The notes under the pieces: generated by a model
Seen by the model: only the letters and a program-made list of their open reading frames with translations
Database searches by the model: none
Told to the model about the DNA's origin: nothing
Assembly (NCBI GenBank): GCA_016286445.1
Contig: JAEESS010000006.1
Location: 1-64,000 of the forward strand
Direction: 5' to 3'
Length of the DNA: 64,000 nucleotides
Origin: Bacillota bacterium
GTDB taxonomy: Bacteria; Bacillota; Clostridia; Christensenellales; CAG-138
Shown here: one piece after another, positions 52,649 to 60,552 of the stretch
Numbering within the stretch: position 1 is the first letter of the stretch
Layout of the letters: every line of letters begins with the position of its first letter
Position numbers and translations under genes: made by a program

Positions 52649-52864
52649 GTGCGCCTGTTTCATAAAGACAAGGGACCGGGGTATGACGCCGAAGCGCTTA
52701 CGCCCGCGATCAAAAAGAGCATCTGCACCGGCGAGGCAGTCGCCGGGTTTGTCGATCGTCGGACCGGCAGATTCATCGACGTCGTGCTGATCCGCAGCCA
52801 AAAGGACCTCGACGCCTTCCGCGCCGAATACAACATCACCGACCCGATCAAAACGATCTGGTGA
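52649..52864 (+). CDS. small hypothetical protein
   Basis: 71 residues with a GTG start at 52649 after GAAGGAGGGAACGACC. Soluble, alpha/beta: DAEALTPAIKKSICTGEAVAGFVDRRTGRFIDVVLIRSQKDLDAFRAEYNI. No family recognised. It is 28 bases upstream of the flavodoxin gene and probably in the same transcript. Confidence 0.65.
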   Translation: MRLFHKDKGPGYDAEALTPAIKKSICTGEAVAGFVDRRTGRFIDVVLIRSQKDLDAFRAEYNITDPIKTIW

Positions 52865-52892
52865 ACAGCAGAAACAATACGGAGGAACGGGC

Positions 52893-54242
52893 ATGCATAT
52901 TCTGGTTCTGAACGGTTCGCCGAAGGGCGAAAACAGCATCACGCTGCAAACGGTGCGCTATCTTGAAAAGCGATTCAAGGATGAGACCTTCGAGGTTCTG
53001 CACGTCGGACAGCGCATCAAAGCGCTTGAAAAGGATTTTACAAAGGCGGCGGAAGCGCTGAAAAACGTCGATCTTCTGCTGTTCTGCTATCCGGTCTATA
53101 CCTTTCTTGTGCCGAGCCAGCTCCACCGGTTCATCGAGCTTATCAAGGAGCACGGCGTCGACCTGAAAGGCAAGTGCGCCGCGCAAATCACAACCTCGCT
53201 GCATTTCTATGACATCACCGCGCACCGCTTCATCCGCGACAACTGCGACGATCTCGAACTCTCCTATCTCGGCGGGCTGTCTGCGGACATGGAGGACCTT
53301 TTGAAGCCGCAGGGAAGAAAGGACGCGGAGGACTTCTTCCGCTTTCTTCTGTGGCGCAAGGCGCACGGGTACGCCGAGCCGAAACGCTGCGAACCGAAGC
53401 CGTTCACACCGGTCCCGCTTTCGGAATCCGCCGCGCCCGCGATGCTTTCGGGCGGCAGGGTCGCCGTAGTTGCGGACTTCGACCCGGAGGAGGAGAGCCC
53501 GATCCGCGCCATGGTCTCGCGGTTTCTGCGCGTCGCGCCGTTTGAAACGACGCTTGTGAACCTTCGCGAATTTCCGTTTGCGGGCGGGTGCCTTGGGTGC
53601 TTTCAGTGCGCCGCAAAGGGCGCGTGCGTCTATAAGGACGGCTTCGACTCGTATTTGCGTGAAAAGATCCAGACCGCGGACGCGATCGTCTACGCGTTTG
53701 CGATCAAGGACCATTCGATGGGCTATCGCATGAAGCTCTACGACGACCGGCAGTTCTGCAACGGACACCGCACGGTCACGATGGGCAAGCCTGTAGGCTA
53801 CCTCGTTTCCGGTCCGCTTTCGAAGGAGGAGAACCTCCGCACCGTGATCGAGGCGCGCGCCGAGGTCGGCGGGAACTTCCTCGCGGGCGTCGCATGCGAC
53901 GAATCCGATCCGGACGCGGGCATCGAAGCGCTCAGCGACACGCTGCGTTACGCGGTCGATCACGCCTATCAGCCGCCGAAGACGTTCTGGGGCGTCGGCG
54001 GGATGAAGATCTTCCGCGACCTGATCTATCAGATGCGCGGGCTGATGAAGGAGGACCACCGCTTTTATAAGAAGCACGGATTCTACGACTTCCCGCAGAA
54101 GCGCAAGGGACGCATCCTCGGCATGTACCTGGTCGGCGGCATGATGCGCAACAAGAAGCTCCAAAAGAAGCTCTCCGGCAAAATGACCGAGGGTATGCTG
54201 ATGCCGTACAAAAAGGCGCTCGAACAGGCGGAGAAGGAGTGA
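52893..54242 (+). CDS. NAD(P)H-dependent FMN oxidoreductase-like protein with two flavodoxin-fold domains
   Basis: 449 residues. The N-terminal domain begins HILVLNGSPKGENSITLQT (FMN phosphate loop) with CYPVYTFLVPSQLHRFI; a second domain begins at about 188 (GRVAVVADFDPEEESP) and carries CLGCFQCAAKGACVYKDGF, the Cys-rich stretch of NADPH-dependent FMN reductases. The C-terminal 100 residues are basic and helical (MRNKKLQKKLSGKM). It probably reduces quinones, iron or small aromatic compounds with flavin. The second copy lacks the GSP loop, so it may be a degenerate duplicate. Ribosome site GGAGGAACGGGC. Confidence 0.82.
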   Translation: MHILVLNGSPKGENSITLQTVRYLEKRFKDETFEVLHVGQRIKALEKDFTKAAEALKNVDLLLFCYPVYTFLVPSQLHRFIELIKEHGVDLKGKCAAQITTSLHFYDITAHRFIRDNCDDLELSYLGGLSADMEDLLKPQGRKDAEDFFRFLLWRKAHGYAEPKRCEPKPFTPVPLSESAAPAMLSGGRVAVVADFDPEEESPIRAMVSRFLRVAPFETTLVNLREFPFAGGCLGCFQCAAKGACVYKDGFDSYLREKIQTADAIVYAFAIKDHSMGYRMKLYDDRQFCNGHRTVTMGKPVGYLVSGPLSKEENLRTVIEARAEVGGNFLAGVACDESDPDAGIEALSDTLRYAVDHAYQPPKTFWGVGGMKIFRDLIYQMRGLMKEDHRFYKKHGFYDFPQKRKGRILGMYLVGGMMRNKKLQKKLSGKMTEGMLMPYKKALEQAEKE

Positions 54243-54267
54243 CGCTCTCCTACGAGACAGCGCGCGT

Positions 54268-54440
54268 CCAAAAGCCTCCCTTGTGCAAAGGGAGGTGGAT
54301 CGGCGAAGCCGAGACGGAGGGATTGTCGATGAATTGCGCCTTGCGGCGCACGATATGCGGTGCATGACACCCCCTCATCACCGCTTCGCGGAGCTTCTCC
54401 ACCCTGAAGGGGGCGAAGCCTCTGCGTGTGCCATCCCAAA
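54268..54440. repeat. 173-bp intergenic repeat, copy 1
   Basis: Palindromic modules include CCTCCCTTGTGCAAAGGGAGG, CGGCGAAGCCG and GCGCCTTGCGGCGC, ending GTGTGCCATCCCAAA. By eye it differs from copy 2 (56230-56402) at two positions. No ORF is supported. Confidence 0.9.
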
Positions 54441-54824
54441 GGCCTTCCCCTTGAGGGGAAGGTGCCATAGCGAAACGCAGTTGAGTGAAGGCGGATGAGG
54501 TGGACACGCGCAGAAAAGCGGAAAGCTTTTCACGGATGAATCGGACGAACGCAAAGCGTTCGTTGCCCCAAACACCTCATCAGTCACCTGACGGTGACAG
54601 CTTCCCCTCAAAGGGGAAGCCCCTGCATGTGCGCTAAAAGCCTGTGCTCGCCACCTGCCCTCGCAAGGACGGGTGGATTCGCGGCAAACAGTAGGGGACG
54701 CCGACCCCGGCGTCCCGTCAAAGAACGGTTCTCCTGTTTCGGGAGGATCGTTTTATTCTTTACATGCATGACGCAATTCTGTTGCATCTCTTTGGTATGA
54801 TGTGGAAAAAGAGGAGGGCAAAGC
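54441..54824. repeat. mixed palindromic repeats before the 54825 lipoprotein gene
   Basis: Contains CCTTCCCCTTGAGGGGAAGG (54443), CACCTGACGGTG (54585), GCTTCCCCTCAAAGGGGAAGC (54600), and GGGACGCCGACCCCGGCGTCCC (54692). At 54724 a hairpin AACGGTTCTCC/GGGAGGATCGTT is followed by TTTTATTC. No gene; the lipoprotein promoter (TATGAT at 54798) is weak. Confidence 0.75.
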
Positions 54825-56210
54825 ATGAAAAAAACACTTTGCGCGCTGCTTGCGCTGATTTTGATATGCAGCGCCGTCGGCTGCGGAGCGGTGGAACAAC
54901 CGTCCGGACAGCAGGCGGAGCCCGGTTCGATCGCCGAGACCGAACCGACCGAAACGGAGACCGGGGAACCGTTCGAGGGACAGCCGTTCATGCTTTCGGA
55001 TCACCTCAATACGAGCTGGAACAGCCGTTATGTCGGCATTGACGAGGAGCCGTATTTCTTTCAGGAGTCGCTTTCCGTGTACGGAGACGGGGACGCGACG
55101 CTGACGCACGACCGCGTCGATTACCGCCTGAAGGACAACGGCGGGACGTACCTTCTCGAAAAGGATCTGTACGCCTCTCCGTTTGAAACGGAACCGTGCC
55201 TGACGCTTGCGACGGGCGAGATCCGTCTGCTCACGGACGGCGAAACGGTGCGCTTTGAGGTCGTTTCCGATCCGCTCGGCGTTTTCGACGGATTTGATTC
55301 GCAAAACGCCGTCCTGAAGCAGCACATGTATTTCGGGGAGCCGTGGAAGCCCTATAAAGGGCAGTACACGCCGCGCATATCCGGCACGGATCTGCAATTT
55401 CAGCCGCGAACGGAGTGGATCGCGGGCGGTCCGCATGCAGAGGAAAACGGCGGGCTGTGCTATTACGGAAACTGCGTCCTGAAAACGGAAGCGGACGGCA
55501 CGGTGAAAGGGTACATCCGGCGGACCTCAGAAGCGGAGCGCGAGGACTGCTTGCTTTTATGGGCGCCGGACGCTGCGGCGCTGGTGCGTCCGGACGACGC
55601 GGAGCTGCTTTATTACGGCGGCGTCACCGGCGACCGGGAATGGGACGAAACCGAAAACTGCCGAACGTATGGAATCAAAGCATGTTATGACCCGTATGCG
55701 CTGAAAGTCGGCAATAAACTGCTGCTGGAAAAGAAGGGAATGTCGGAAAACCCCGAACCGGAATACGTGCTCGGGTACGGGCGCTACGAGATCGAAGCAA
55801 GGTTCACCGAAAACGGCTGGACAAGCGAGCCGCTTTCGATGAAGTGGGACGAGGACGATGAAGACGACTACGGCGAGGATTTTTTGAAGCTCACCAAGGA
55901 CGGCAGGATGCTGCTGATCTATCTGGACGGGCTGTACACCTATTCGCAGGGGGCGTTTGCCTATGTGCTGCTCGACGCTGACGGCAAGCTCGAAAGCTGG
56001 GGCGGGCAGATGCCGGTCGACCATACAGTTGCGGACGCCTGCGCACAGACAAAGGAATTTCCGGACGAGTTCAGCGAGATCGGGCTTTGGGGTCTATGGG
56101 AGGACGATCGTGTGCTGCTGCTGGACGACGGACGCATCCTTGTGACCTACTCGGGACATGAAAGCGGCGAACTGCTTGCTTCCGTCATCTTCGACCCGCG
56201 GAATCCGTAA
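54825..56210 (+). CDS. lipoprotein of unknown function
   Basis: 461 residues. Lipoprotein signal MKKTLCALLALILICSAVGC and a Glu/Thr tether (EPTETETGEPFEG). The remainder is beta-rich and acidic with many Trp/Tyr, e.g. LYYGGVTGDREWDETENCRTYG and SMKWDEDDEDDYGEDFLKL. No known domain recognised. It is flanked by near-identical 173-base direct repeats, so the segment may be a movable or deletable block. GAGGAGGGCAAAGC precedes the start. Confidence 0.78.
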   Translation: MKKTLCALLALILICSAVGCGAVEQPSGQQAEPGSIAETEPTETETGEPFEGQPFMLSDHLNTSWNSRYVGIDEEPYFFQESLSVYGDGDATLTHDRVDYRLKDNGGTYLLEKDLYASPFETEPCLTLATGEIRLLTDGETVRFEVVSDPLGVFDGFDSQNAVLKQHMYFGEPWKPYKGQYTPRISGTDLQFQPRTEWIAGGPHAEENGGLCYYGNCVLKTEADGTVKGYIRRTSEAEREDCLLLWAPDAAALVRPDDAELLYYGGVTGDREWDETENCRTYGIKACYDPYALKVGNKLLLEKKGMSENPEPEYVLGYGRYEIEARFTENGWTSEPLSMKWDEDDEDDYGEDFLKLTKDGRMLLIYLDGLYTYSQGAFAYVLLDADGKLESWGGQMPVDHTVADACAQTKEFPDEFSEIGLWGLWEDDRVLLLDDGRILVTYSGHESGELLASVIFDPRNP

Positions 56211-56229
56211 GAAACCGCGCGCGGCGCAA

Positions 56230-56402
56230 CCAAAAGCCTCCCTTGTGCAAAGGGAGGTGGATCGGCGAAGCCGAGACGGAGGGATTGTCGATGAATTGCG
56301 CCTTGCGGCGCACGATATACGGTGCATGACACCCCCTCATCACCGCTTCGCGGAGCTTCTCCACCCTGAAGGGGGTGAAGCCTCTGCGTGTGCCATCCCA
56401 AA
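56230..56402. repeat. 173-bp intergenic repeat, copy 2
   Basis: Direct repeat of 54268-54440 in the same orientation (GATATA instead of GATATG; GGGGGTG instead of GGGGGCG). Partial copies follow at 56552-56625 and 56893-57003. Confidence 0.9.
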
Positions 56403-56720
56403 AGCCTTCCCCCTGTTATGGGGAAGGTGTCACGACGAAGGAGTGACGGATGAGGAGTAAACGCGGAAAAGCGTCTGCTTTTCGCGGATCCGTAAATTGC
56501 CTTGCGGCGAGATATGCACTTTGCAGCGTATGATATGCCTTGCAGCACATAACACCCCCTCATCACCGCTTCGCGGAGCTTCTCCACCCTGAAGGGGGCG
56601 AAGCCTCTGCGTGTGCCATCCCAAAAGCTTTCCCCCTGTTATGGGGAAGGTGTCACGACGAAGGAGTGACGGATGAGGAGCGCATGCGGAAAAGCGTCAG
56701 CTTTTCGCGGAGGAATCGTG
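56403..56720. repeat. repeat units with CCTTCCCC palindrome, two copies
   Basis: Unit with CCTTCCCCCTGTTATGGGGAAGG, GTCACGACGAAGGAGTGAC, GGATGAGGAG and GAAAAGCGT-GCTTTTC occurs at 56403-56490 and 56630-56720; between them lies a partial copy of the 173-bp repeat (56552-56625). The same unit is at 27391-27482. Confidence 0.85.
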
Positions 56721-57099
56721 CAGCTGCACATGAATTGTGTCAGAGCCGCATGAATCGTGCTTGGCACATATTCTGACTACCCCTCAGTCAGCAAAGCTGA
56801 CAGCTCCCCTGACAAGGGGAGCTCGAGAATCACGCCAACGCTGACCTTCCTCTGATGAGGAAGGTGTCACCAAAGGTGACGAAAGGAGAGAAGAATTGCG
56901 CCTTGCGGCGCACGATATACGGTGCATGACACCCCCTCATCATCGCTTCGCGGAGCTTCTCCACCCTGAAGGGGGCGAAGCCTCTGCGTGCACCATCCCA
57001 AAGGCCTTCCCCTTGGGTGGGGAAGGCGGTGAGAAACGAGCGGGATGAGGTAAAGCTGTGTATGGGACGCCGACCCCGGCGTCCCGTTCACGAATGAAT
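56721..57099. repeat. further palindromic repeats before the kinase gene
   Basis: AGCTCCCCTGACAAGGGGAGCT (56801), ACCTTCCTCTGATGAGGAAGGT (56844), a partial 173-bp repeat at 56893-57003, CCTTCCCCTTGGGTGGGGAAGG (57006) and GGGACGCCGACCCCGGCGTCCC (57063), the last also at 54692. No gene found in the stretch. Confidence 0.8.
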
Positions 57100-57993
57100 T
57101 TACCGGATCAGCTTCGATGCGAGCGCGTTCGCAAGCTGCAGATAGTAGCCGAAGCGTTCGTCGTCGCGGGCGTCGTAGCGGTTGCCGAGCATGATCCACT
57201 CGCAGTATTCGTAAAACAGAAAATGATCAAGCGCACGGCGATAGTCCGAATAGGCTATGCCGTGCTTTTTCGGCAGGTGCTCGTAGTAGTATTCGATCGC
57301 AAACTCGCGGTCCTCATGCGAGAGATAAAAATACGCGTTCCGGTCCTCGCGCCCATGCGCGATCAGCCGCGCAAACGCGGACAGGTATGGCAGCACGCCG
57401 CCGTATTCCCAGTCGATCAGCACTGCGCGTTCGTCATTCGCAAGCACATTGATCGGCAGCAGATCGTCGTGGCAGAGCGCCCGCGGCGTTTCCGAAAAGA
57501 CGCGCCGAAACGCCGCATACGCGCGTTCGAGCAAGTCCGATCCGAGGTATTTTCCGCGGTTTTCAATGCCCTTTATCGCCATGTCCATCGTGACGCAGAC
57601 GTCATATAGGTCCTCACGCTGCCAGTATTCCTCCTGCGAGGCTGTAAGCGCGTCGAGCGCACAAACGAGACGCTTCCGGTCGCAGATGCGCAGATCGTGC
57701 AGGGGAACGTATTCGGTGAGAAAATAATCGTCGCCGTTGTACCGGCATGCGCCCAAAGCTGCGGGGACGTACGGCTTTTTCTCCGCAAAGAAGCTGCGGT
57801 AGACCGGAAGCTCGTATGCCTTCGCGCGCTTCAGCACGCAAGGCGGCTCGGCGTCGATCTTCCACACGGCGTATTCGGCGCCGTCCTCGTCCGAGGTGAA
57901 CGCGGAGATCGCGCCGTCCGCGACGGCTTCGATGCCGAGCAATGAAAGGATTTCCCGTAATTCCCCGATCGACGGCTTTATCTTCTCCTCCAT
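57100..57993 (-). CDS. aminoglycoside-phosphotransferase-family (APH-like) kinase
   Basis: 297 residues, start at ATG 57993 (GGGAGGACGCT upstream); the track start is earlier. The protein kinase-like fold is visible: YAVWKIDAEPPCVLKRAKAYE (nucleotide-binding Lys), the Brenner motif ALCHDDLLPINVLA (HxD....N) and VLIDWEYGGVLPYLSAFARLI (metal-binding Asp). Such proteins phosphorylate small molecules (choline, sugars, antibiotics); close resemblance to resistance enzymes is not claimed. It is alone and convergent with repeats. Confidence 0.85.
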   Translation of the reverse strand: MEEKIKPSIGELREILSLLGIEAVADGAISAFTSDEDGAEYAVWKIDAEPPCVLKRAKAYELPVYRSFFAEKKPYVPAALGACRYNGDDYFLTEYVPLHDLRICDRKRLVCALDALTASQEEYWQREDLYDVCVTMDMAIKGIENRGKYLGSDLLERAYAAFRRVFSETPRALCHDDLLPINVLANDERAVLIDWEYGGVLPYLSAFARLIAHGREDRNAYFYLSHEDREFAIEYYYEHLPKKHGIAYSDYRRALDHFLFYEYCEWIMLGNRYDARDDERFGYYLQLANALASKLIR

Positions 57994-58090
57994 AGCGTCC
58001 TCCCGATGTGTTTTCCGATGTACCGCCATTCTATCACAAAACCCGCGCCGTACGCAACGCGAATATATTTTTTGAACGGCGCAAAACGGG

Positions 58091-58119
58091 GTGACAGGAC
58101 GATCGCGGCATGATACAAT
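58091..58119 (+). promoter_or_regulatory. promoter of fbp
   Basis: GTGACA (58091-58096), 17 bases ending in TGA, TACAAT (58114-58119). Confidence 0.68.
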
Positions 58120-58151
58120 GAACACAGAATCATAGGAAAGGCGGACACGGC

Positions 58152-60113
58152 ATGGAACAGCTGACGGACATGAAGTATCTGAAACTTCTCGCGCACGAGT
58201 ACCCGACGATCGCGGAGGTCTCCACGGAGATCATCAACCTGAAGGCGATCCTGAACCTTCCGAAGGGCACGGAGCATTTCATTTCGGACATTCACGGCGA
58301 ATATGAAGCGTTCATCCATATGCTGAAGAACGCGTCCGGCGTGATCCGCAAAAAGATCGACATCCTCTTTGAAAACTCTGTGACCGAGTCGGAGCGCAAC
58401 ACGCTTGCGACGCTGATTTACTATCCGCGCCAGAAGCTGGATCTTCTGAAGCGCGCGGGCGTCGTCAATGCGGAATGGTACAAGATCACGCTTCGGCGCA
58501 TGGTCGAGGTCTGCCGTTTCTCCGCGGCAAAGTACACGCGCAGCAAGGTCCGCAAAGCGCTGCCTGAGGATTACGCCTACATCATCGACGAGCTTCTGCA
58601 CGCGATCGAGACCGAGGACAAGGTCCGCTACAACAACGAGATCATCCGCTCGATCATCGAGACCGAGCAGGCGGACGCGCTGATCGTGGCGCTAAGTAAC
58701 CTCATCCAGCGGCTCGTCATCGACCGGCTGCACATCGTCGGCGACGTGTTCGACCGCGGCCCCGGCGCGCACATCATCATGGACCGGCTGCTTTCCTATC
58801 ATAATGTGGATATCCAGTGGGGCAATCACGACATCCTGTGGATGGGCGCCTCCGCGGGCAACCGCGCGCTCATCGCGACCGCAATCATCAATTCGCTGAA
58901 ATACGGCAACGTCGACACGATCGAGGACGGCTACGGCATTTCGCTCTCACCGCTTCTGAAGTTCGCGCTCGAAACATACGGCGACGATCCCTGCACGAAG
59001 TTCCTCCCGCGCGAGGTCGGCGACGCGCACCACGACAATCCCGAGATGATCGCCAAGATGCACAAGGCGATGGCGATCATCCTGTTCAAGCTGGAGGGGC
59101 AGATCATCGAAAAGAACCCCGACTATCACATGGAGCATCGCCGCATGCTGCACCGTGTGGACTATGAGCGCGGAACGATGGTCATCGACGGCGTCGAGTA
59201 CGAGCTTGCCGACAAGCGGTTCCCGACCGTGCTGCCCTCCGATCCGTATGTGCTGACCGAGGAGGAGGAGGACCTCATGGACAAGCTGCGCACGGCGTTC
59301 TATCACTCCGGCAAGATCCGCGAGCATACGAAGTTCCTGTTCTCGCACGGCAGCATGTATCTCGTGTGCAACGGCAACCTCCTGTTCCACGGCTGCGTGC
59401 CCGCAAACCCGGACGGCACATTCGCGTCCGTCACGATCGACGGCAAAGAATACGCGGGCAAAGCGCTGTTCGACAAGGCGGACGCGCTGGTGCGCCAGGG
59501 CTTTTTCACCAAGTGGGGCACGCCCGAACGCGAGCAGGGGCTCGACTTCTTCTGGTACATGTGGTGCGGCACCAATTCGCCGCTCTTCGGCAAGGACAAG
59601 ATGACGACGTTCGAGCGCTACTTCATCGACGACAAGGCGACGCACGAGGAGCACAAGAACCCGTACTTCAAGCTCGCCGAGCATGAGGACTTTGCGATCA
59701 AGATCCTCGAAGAGTTCGGGCTTTCCGGCGATCCCGATTCGCACATCATCAACGGACATGTGCCGGTCAAGATCAAGAAGGGCGAATCCCCGATCAAGGC
59801 GAACGGCAGGATCTTCGTCATCGACGGCGGCATGTCCAAGGCGTACCAGTCGCAGACGGGCATTGCGGGCTACACGCTGATCTACAACTCGCAGCACATG
59901 ATCCTTTCGTGCCACGACCCGTTCGTCACGGTCAACGAGGCGATCCGCGCCGAGGTGGATATCCATTCCACGCAGCAGATCGTCTATACGCCGCACACCA
60001 GAAAGCGCGTTGCGGACACCGACGTCGGCAAGACGCTCACCGAGCGCATCGACGACCTTACGCGCCTGCTCGCCGCGTACCGCTCCGGCGCGATCAAGGA
60101 GCATTCGAGATAA
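58152..60113 (+). CDS. fbp: fructose-1,6-bisphosphatase class III
   Basis: 653 residues, normal for this Firmicutes-specific class. Metallophosphatase motifs: FISDIHGEYEAFIHML (DxH), RLHIVGDVFDRGPGAHIIMDRLL (GDxxDRG) and IQWGNHDILWMGA (GNHD), then FLFSHGSMYLVC. It hydrolyses fructose-1,6-bisphosphate in gluconeogenesis with Mn2+ and is distinct from class I and II enzymes. GGAAAGGCGGACACGGC precedes the start. The last 150 bases recur 84 bases after the stop. Confidence 0.96.
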   Translation: MEQLTDMKYLKLLAHEYPTIAEVSTEIINLKAILNLPKGTEHFISDIHGEYEAFIHMLKNASGVIRKKIDILFENSVTESERNTLATLIYYPRQKLDLLKRAGVVNAEWYKITLRRMVEVCRFSAAKYTRSKVRKALPEDYAYIIDELLHAIETEDKVRYNNEIIRSIIETEQADALIVALSNLIQRLVIDRLHIVGDVFDRGPGAHIIMDRLLSYHNVDIQWGNHDILWMGASAGNRALIATAIINSLKYGNVDTIEDGYGISLSPLLKFALETYGDDPCTKFLPREVGDAHHDNPEMIAKMHKAMAIILFKLEGQIIEKNPDYHMEHRRMLHRVDYERGTMVIDGVEYELADKRFPTVLPSDPYVLTEEEEDLMDKLRTAFYHSGKIREHTKFLFSHGSMYLVCNGNLLFHGCVPANPDGTFASVTIDGKEYAGKALFDKADALVRQGFFTKWGTPEREQGLDFFWYMWCGTNSPLFGKDKMTTFERYFIDDKATHEEHKNPYFKLAEHEDFAIKILEEFGLSGDPDSHIINGHVPVKIKKGESPIKANGRIFVIDGGMSKAYQSQTGIAGYTLIYNSQHMILSCHDPFVTVNEAIRAEVDIHSTQQIVYTPHTRKRVADTDVGKTLTERIDDLTRLLAAYRSGAIKEHSR

Positions 60114-60197
60114 CCGCCGGTCTGCTGCGTTCCATTACAGAGGAGCCGTCGCGCGCATTCCAAAGCTTTGATCCGACAACAGACCGCGCGTCGCCGG

Positions 60198-60347
60198 CAT
60201 TCCACGCAGCAGACCGTCTATACGCCGCACACCAGAAAGCGTGTTGCAGATACGGACGTCGGCAAAACGCTCACCGAGCGCATCGACGACCTTACGCGCC
60301 TGCTCGGCGCGTACCGCTCCGGCGCGATCAAGGAGCATTCGAGATAG
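60198..60347 (+). pseudogene. duplicated 3' end of fbp
   Basis: 150 bases repeat fbp 59964-60113, differing at scattered, mostly third-codon positions (CGCGTTGCGGACACCGAC versus CGTGTTGCAGATACGGAC) and ending in TAG instead of TAA. It has no start codon or ribosome site. Silent-type differences indicate that the copy came from a related fbp under selection, or diverged after duplication. Confidence 0.85.
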
Positions 60348-60483
60348 GGAATCGCATACACCGCACGCATATTTATTTGCATATTCATCGAATACGGCGC
60401 GCTTCTATGCGACAAAAATGGGACGATATACCACAATTTACAAAAATGAATGCGTTTCCGAGCGACTTTATGCACTTTTGCGT

Positions 60484-60512
60484 TTGCCTTTTCGGGAACG
60501 CATTGGTATAAT
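60484..60512 (+). promoter_or_regulatory. promoter of the large LRR protein gene
   Basis: TTGCCT (60484-60489), 17 bases ending in TGG, TATAAT (60507-60512). Confidence 0.75.
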
Positions 60513-60552
60513 AATATACGGAGTTATACTCATTTTGAGGAGGACTGTAGTC

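Larger units (their letters stand above)
60114..60552 (+). other. spacer between fbp and the LRR gene
   Basis: Holds the 150-base fbp fragment (60198-60347), then an A+T-rich stretch with a promoter (60484-60512) for the LRR gene. No other gene; the track ORF from 60241 is an upstream extension of the LRR frame. Confidence 0.6.

Noticed and set aside
54268-56402. composite transposon around the lipoprotein gene
   Set aside because: The flanking 173-base repeats encode no transposase and no target-site duplication was seen; they match the intergenic repeat family.
54268-57099. CRISPR array
   Set aside because: Repeat units are long, irregularly spaced, palindromic and diverged, without constant-length unique spacers or cas genes.
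57100-57993. aminoglycoside resistance gene
   Set aside because: Only the general APH kinase motifs are present; this fold covers many housekeeping small-molecule kinases.
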